From: Bacillaceae bacterium
Lineage (GTDB): Bacteria > Bacillota > Bacilli > Bacillales > Amphibacillaceae
Direction: 5' to 3'
Assembly (NCBI GenBank): GCA_030152985.1
Contig: JASLIE010000056.1
Coordinates: 1 to 6,485 of the forward strand
Length of the DNA stretch: 6,485 nucleotides
The translations under genes and the position numbers were made by a program. Positions 5,853 to 6,485 of this stretch are shown in pieces (within the stretch, counting starts at the first letter, position 1; each line of letters opens with the position of its first letter). The notes under the pieces were generated by a model. The model was given only the letters and a program-made list of their open reading frames with translations. It was not told the DNA's origin and searched no databases.

Positions 5853-6485
5853 ATGACATTTGATGGTATTGTGACCTATGCAGTCACAAACGAACTGCAA
5901 AAAACACTAATAAACGGACGTGTAAATAAAATATATCAACCAACTGCAACTGAACTTGCATTTACAATTCGAAATAAGGGAGAGAATCATGTTCTTTTAT
6001 TTTCGATCCATCCTTCCTATGCACGATTTTCTCTTACTAAAGATGAGTATAGAAATCCGGATGAACCACCTATGTTTTGCATGCTACTTAGAAAGCACTT
6101 AACTGGCGCTATTTTAGAATCTATTACACAGGATGGTCTAGAGCGCATTGTTTCTTTTGAATTCAAAACACGTAATGAAATAGGAGATGAATCAAGACAA
6201 ACACTTGTTATTGAAATTATGGGGAGACATAGTAATCTTATTTTATTAAATTCTGATAAAACAAAGATTTTAGATGCTTTAAAGCATATTCCCGCTTTTC
6301 AAAACAGACATCGAACGATTTTACCTGGTGCAGACTATATTTTACCTCCTGCACAAAATAAATTAAATCCGTTAGAAGCAAAAGCAGAGGATTTTATTAA
6401 AAAAATCGACTTCAATCAAGGAAGAATTGACCGACAAATTGTTTCGATTCTTACAGGCGTCTCGCCCCTCTTAGCAAAACAACTT
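5853..6485 (+). CDS. rqcH: Ribosome quality control factor RqcH (NFACT/FbpA family), N-terminal part, cut by window edge
   Basis: RqcH binds the large ribosomal subunit carrying peptidyl-tRNA after stalling and recruits Ala-tRNA to add alanine tails that mark the nascent chain for degradation. Older names are YloA, FbpA and PavA (fibronectin-binding). The 211 codons present run open to the window end and start MTFDGIVTYAVTNEL. The NFACT-N domain shows NGRVNKIYQP (21-30), HPSYARF (53-59), EPPMFCMLLRKH (71-82), RNEIGDE (107-113), EIMGRHSNLIL (121-131) and LPGADYILPPAQ (157-168). It aligns without gaps to Bacillus RqcH over the first 100 residues. At the Asp97-Arg98 pair needed for alanine tailing, this protein has Glu97-Arg98. 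The ATG has GAGGTG seven bases upstream. The gene is divergent from yicC, and its C-terminal half is outside the window. Confidence 0.96.
   Translation, partial: MTFDGIVTYAVTNELQKTLINGRVNKIYQPTATELAFTIRNKGENHVLLFSIHPSYARFSLTKDEYRNPDEPPMFCMLLRKHLTGAILESITQDGLERIVSFEFKTRNEIGDESRQTLVIEIMGRHSNLILLNSDKTKILDALKHIPAFQNRHRTILPGADYILPPAQNKLNPLEAKAEDFIKKIDFNQGRIDRQIVSILTGVSPLLAKQL

Overview
The window is an AT-rich (low G+C) stretch of a bacterial chromosome. Gene content, gene order and strong AGGAGG-type ribosome binding sites all point to Bacillota, most likely class Bacilli. I do not recognise the species. RemA aligns without gaps to the Bacillus subtilis protein, and the order yicC-remA-gmk-rpoZ-coaBC-priA-fmt is the housekeeping cluster known from Bacillus (yloC-remA-gmk-rpoZ-coaBC-priA-def-fmt), here without def.

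Layout: seven genes run leftwards on the minus strand. In transcription order they are yicC (5744-4875), remA (4806-4546), gmk (4530-3913), rpoZ (3912-3718), coaBC (3637-2441), priA (2444-45) and the first 32 bases of fmt (32-1, cut by the window edge). One gene, rqcH, points right from 5853 and is cut by the right edge after 211 codons. The 108-base divergent region 5745-5852 is the only place where both transcription units can start. The minus-strand genes are tightly packed: gmk and rpoZ abut with no spacer, coaBC and priA overlap by four bases, and the priA stop codon runs into the fmt ribosome binding site. The exceptions are a 68-base gap before remA holding a TATAAT box, and an 80-base gap between rpoZ and coaBC holding a well-formed intrinsic terminator.

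Function: the operon joins unrelated core tasks. These are RNA turnover (YicC), DNA-binding regulation of matrix and other genes (RemA), GMP to GDP conversion (Gmk), the omega subunit of RNA polymerase (RpoZ), two steps of coenzyme A synthesis (CoaBC), restart of stalled replication forks (PriA) and formylation of initiator tRNA (Fmt). RqcH, on the other strand, works in ribosome-associated quality control.

I see no mobile element, CRISPR array, RNA gene, broken gene or undescribed system. Points worth a second look are three successive TTG start codons (yicC, remA, gmk), the internal terminator before coaBC, the absence of def between priA and fmt, Glu in place of the usual Asp97 in RqcH, and an AT palindrome beside the remA -10 box.
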